Shown here one piece after another: positions 62,301-64,000 of a stretch of 64,000 bases of DNA. How positions within the stretch are numbered: the stretch's first letter is position 1; each line of letters starts with the position of its first letter. This DNA is from Hofstenia miamia (Eukaryota > Xenacoelomorpha > Acoela), in the NCBI GenBank assembly GCA_004352715.1, contig SCFE01000096.1, forward strand, positions 1,715,133 to 1,779,132. Reading direction: 5' to 3'. A program made the translations under genes and the position numbers. The notes beneath the pieces were generated by a model. The model had not been told where the DNA came from. It did no database searches and saw only the letters and a list, made by a program, of their open reading frames with translations.

Positions 62301-64000
62301 TGCAAAAACTTGCATAAAAAATTAATTTTTTTAATAAAATTTCCGTTTTTAATCAATATAGGCACTAATTCATATTAAAAATTACAACATTGAATATATT
62401 TCAGTAAAATTTAATTGGCACAGCGACGAGAACTTACTAATGCTAAGAACTTACTTATTCATAAAATAGCTAAGAATTTGTAATATTAACTTAAAGCGGT
62501 TTTGAAAGCTGCATTATAAATTTTAAACAAATACATTTATAATTTCAATATGTAAGAACAGTATCAATTCAATCAAAGAACCAATTTTATAACCCAATTT
62601 TAGAACTCACCTAAATTTAACTAGAATTATGTGTTTTCAAATTAACATCAAAAACTAAGTTCTTAAAAAAATAATTGAGGGAATGCATTTCGATATATCT
62701 CCAAACCCGATTCAAATTTTGTCACATACAGAAAGGTAATGAAGAATTTCCATAAAAATAATGGTCGCTAACATCTGCTGACAAAATCTCGGAGCTCTGA
62801 TGTATTAATGATCTGACAGCAGTACCCTACATATGGGTATTTTCACGTTACCCTACATGACATTCGTAACAACAATTGGGAATTCATTCAATTTTTACAT
62901 ATTTTTTGTGAGTTTTCCTTATAAAATATATTAATTTGCTTTGCAACCGATTGAGGTATCAAAAAGTTATTATGAATATCATTGCCACCAAAAATTGACG
63001 CAAATTTGCGTTACCCTAGGCGACATTCTTTATCATTTTACCTACCGAGGCAATGTGTCACTAGAAAATCTCTGAAATGCAAATTAAAACTGCAACAATT
63101 TTTATTCAGTTGATGCAATAAGCGATTTTAAATGTTGAGTAAAAATATGCTAACGGGAATCACAGCCATCTAGATGGCTGTGCGGGAATACATTTTGTTC
63201 GCATCTAAACGTTTGAAGTAATGTGTTACCCTTCGCGACTTTACCCAATCTAAAGTGTAATAACCATTTAAATAATAAAGCCTCAAATCAGCTACATTGT
63301 TTGAAAATTTGTTAGACATTTGGCATCTGATAAATTTATACATGAAATCTTTCAATCTACTGTACTCAGTATTTTTTATTATTCTGCGATATCTATACAA
63401 TTGCCTGAAAAATTAAACAAAGAAATTCAGCTTGTTTTTAATTGGGCCTTAAAGATTACAGTTACCTATCACTTATCGGTAATCAGTAATCCGGTAACTT
63501 CAATAATCTGGCTCTAGCTTCGGCAATAGTGATTTCTAATATTTAATTTAATATTAATGATAATGCTGTGTCACAGCCCTTAGAATAAAGTTTTCACATG
63601 GACTTATTGATAAATGTCTTTATTAATCACATTTTACTGTTCAATGGAATACTTTTATTTTAAGATGAGGTAGCTAGCTAATTGGTTTGGTGCATTCTAA
63701 CCTAACCTAATACCTGCTCCAGCACTCTTCACGTCTGGATGATGCCAGATCAGTAATGGTCAACTGTATTAACTCACCCAACACATTCATTTTGTAGGAG
63801 ACATCAAAATAATAAAATATGTCTTAATGCAGATTCTCCCTTACATAAACAAATTTCAGCTAAATTGCATTTGTTTCGAAAATACATCATTGAAAAGCAT
63901 CATGCTCAAATTTTTTATTTTCGGTGCTGAGTATTTTAACAATTATTCATTGTACTAATAGTAGTTAATGTCAACTTGTGATTTAAAATTTCAAACATAT
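59318..64000. other. Intergenic, AT-rich with diffuse repeats
   Basis: There is no gene I can support. A block near 60201-60330 recurs, diverged, at 60965-61090 (shared TGGTGCTTTCAGATT and CTCTATC). 61500-61760 is a low-complexity mix of TTAATTTTT and AAAAATTAA. GTTACCCT followed by a GCGACATTC-like string occurs at 62847, 63010 and 63225. CCTAACCTAACCTAA-like bases lie near 63699. A 22 bp palindrome at 63161 is listed separately. Confidence 0.4.
63161..63182. repeat. Perfect 22 bp palindrome
   Basis: CACAGCCATC and TAGATGGCTGTG together read the same on both strands, with no spacer. It could be a cruciform-prone site, a transcription-factor dimer site or the tip of an old inverted repeat; flanks do not extend the symmetry. 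Confidence 0.9.

Noticed and set aside
63320-63517. Possible LINE RT C-terminal peptide
   Set aside because: Only a vague pattern of hydrophobic and basic residues; no supporting motif in other frames or flanks.
63699-63714. TTAGG-type telomere-like repeats (also near 19640-19675 and 52108)
   Set aside because: Only two to three units each; far too short for telomeric DNA and expected by chance or as common AT-rich motifs. Not used to infer the phylum.

Overview
The window is AT-rich nuclear DNA of an animal. It has spliceosomal introns with GT/AG borders, genes with clear human counterparts, and many eukaryotic transposons. An invertebrate is most likely, but the sequence does not fix the phylum. 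Gene models were read by eye from translated similarity and splice borders. Names rest on recalled family sequences, not on a database search.

Four host genes are recognisable. From left to right they are: the 5' coding exon of LZTR1 (minus, 3523-3897, rest of gene outside or in unseen exons); a complete three-exon ZNF330/NOA36 (minus, 4984-6112); an eight-exon ARMH3 (C10orf76) lacking only a short 5' exon (plus, 19892-25704); and an apparently single-exon AMT, the glycine-cleavage T protein (minus, 58157-59317). They are unrelated housekeeping genes and form no pathway together.

Most of the rest is transposon debris. 6.5-9.0 kb: a tandem duplication and a Tc1-like element in a TA microsatellite, both cut by N gaps. 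10.9-13.0 kb: a mariner copy beside or inside a LINE with a PHD finger. 13.9-17.1 kb: foldback/MITE-like repeats, a 1.08 kb element with 140 bp terminal inverted repeats, and a tRNA-like gene. 18.5-19.0 kb: a LINE 3' end. 26.5-29.7 kb: a 3.16 kb terminal-inverted-repeat element carrying a P/THAP9-like transposase fragment. 33.6-34.65 kb: a dead hAT transposase. 34.9-38.4 kb and 53.5-56.9 kb: an old and a younger copy of one APE-type LINE. 42.5-48.7 kb: a decayed Ty3/gypsy element. 48.9-50.7 kb: a broken gene of an uncharacterised RNase-H-like repetitive family. 50.96-51.23 kb: a tRNA-derived SINE.

The most interesting observation is in the LINE pair. In both copies ORF1 and ORF2 are in the same frame, separated only by a TGA stop in the context TGA CTA G, the known metazoan readthrough context. 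This suggests ORF2 may be made as a readthrough fusion. The older copy and the gypsy element also carry CpG-to-TpG/CpA changes at key codons, suggesting germline methylation of transposons in this animal.

Four N runs (7282-7422, 8183-8995, 11538-12537, 39826-40825) and two single Ns (15316, 56937) limit the reading. Both single Ns fall exactly at repeat ends.
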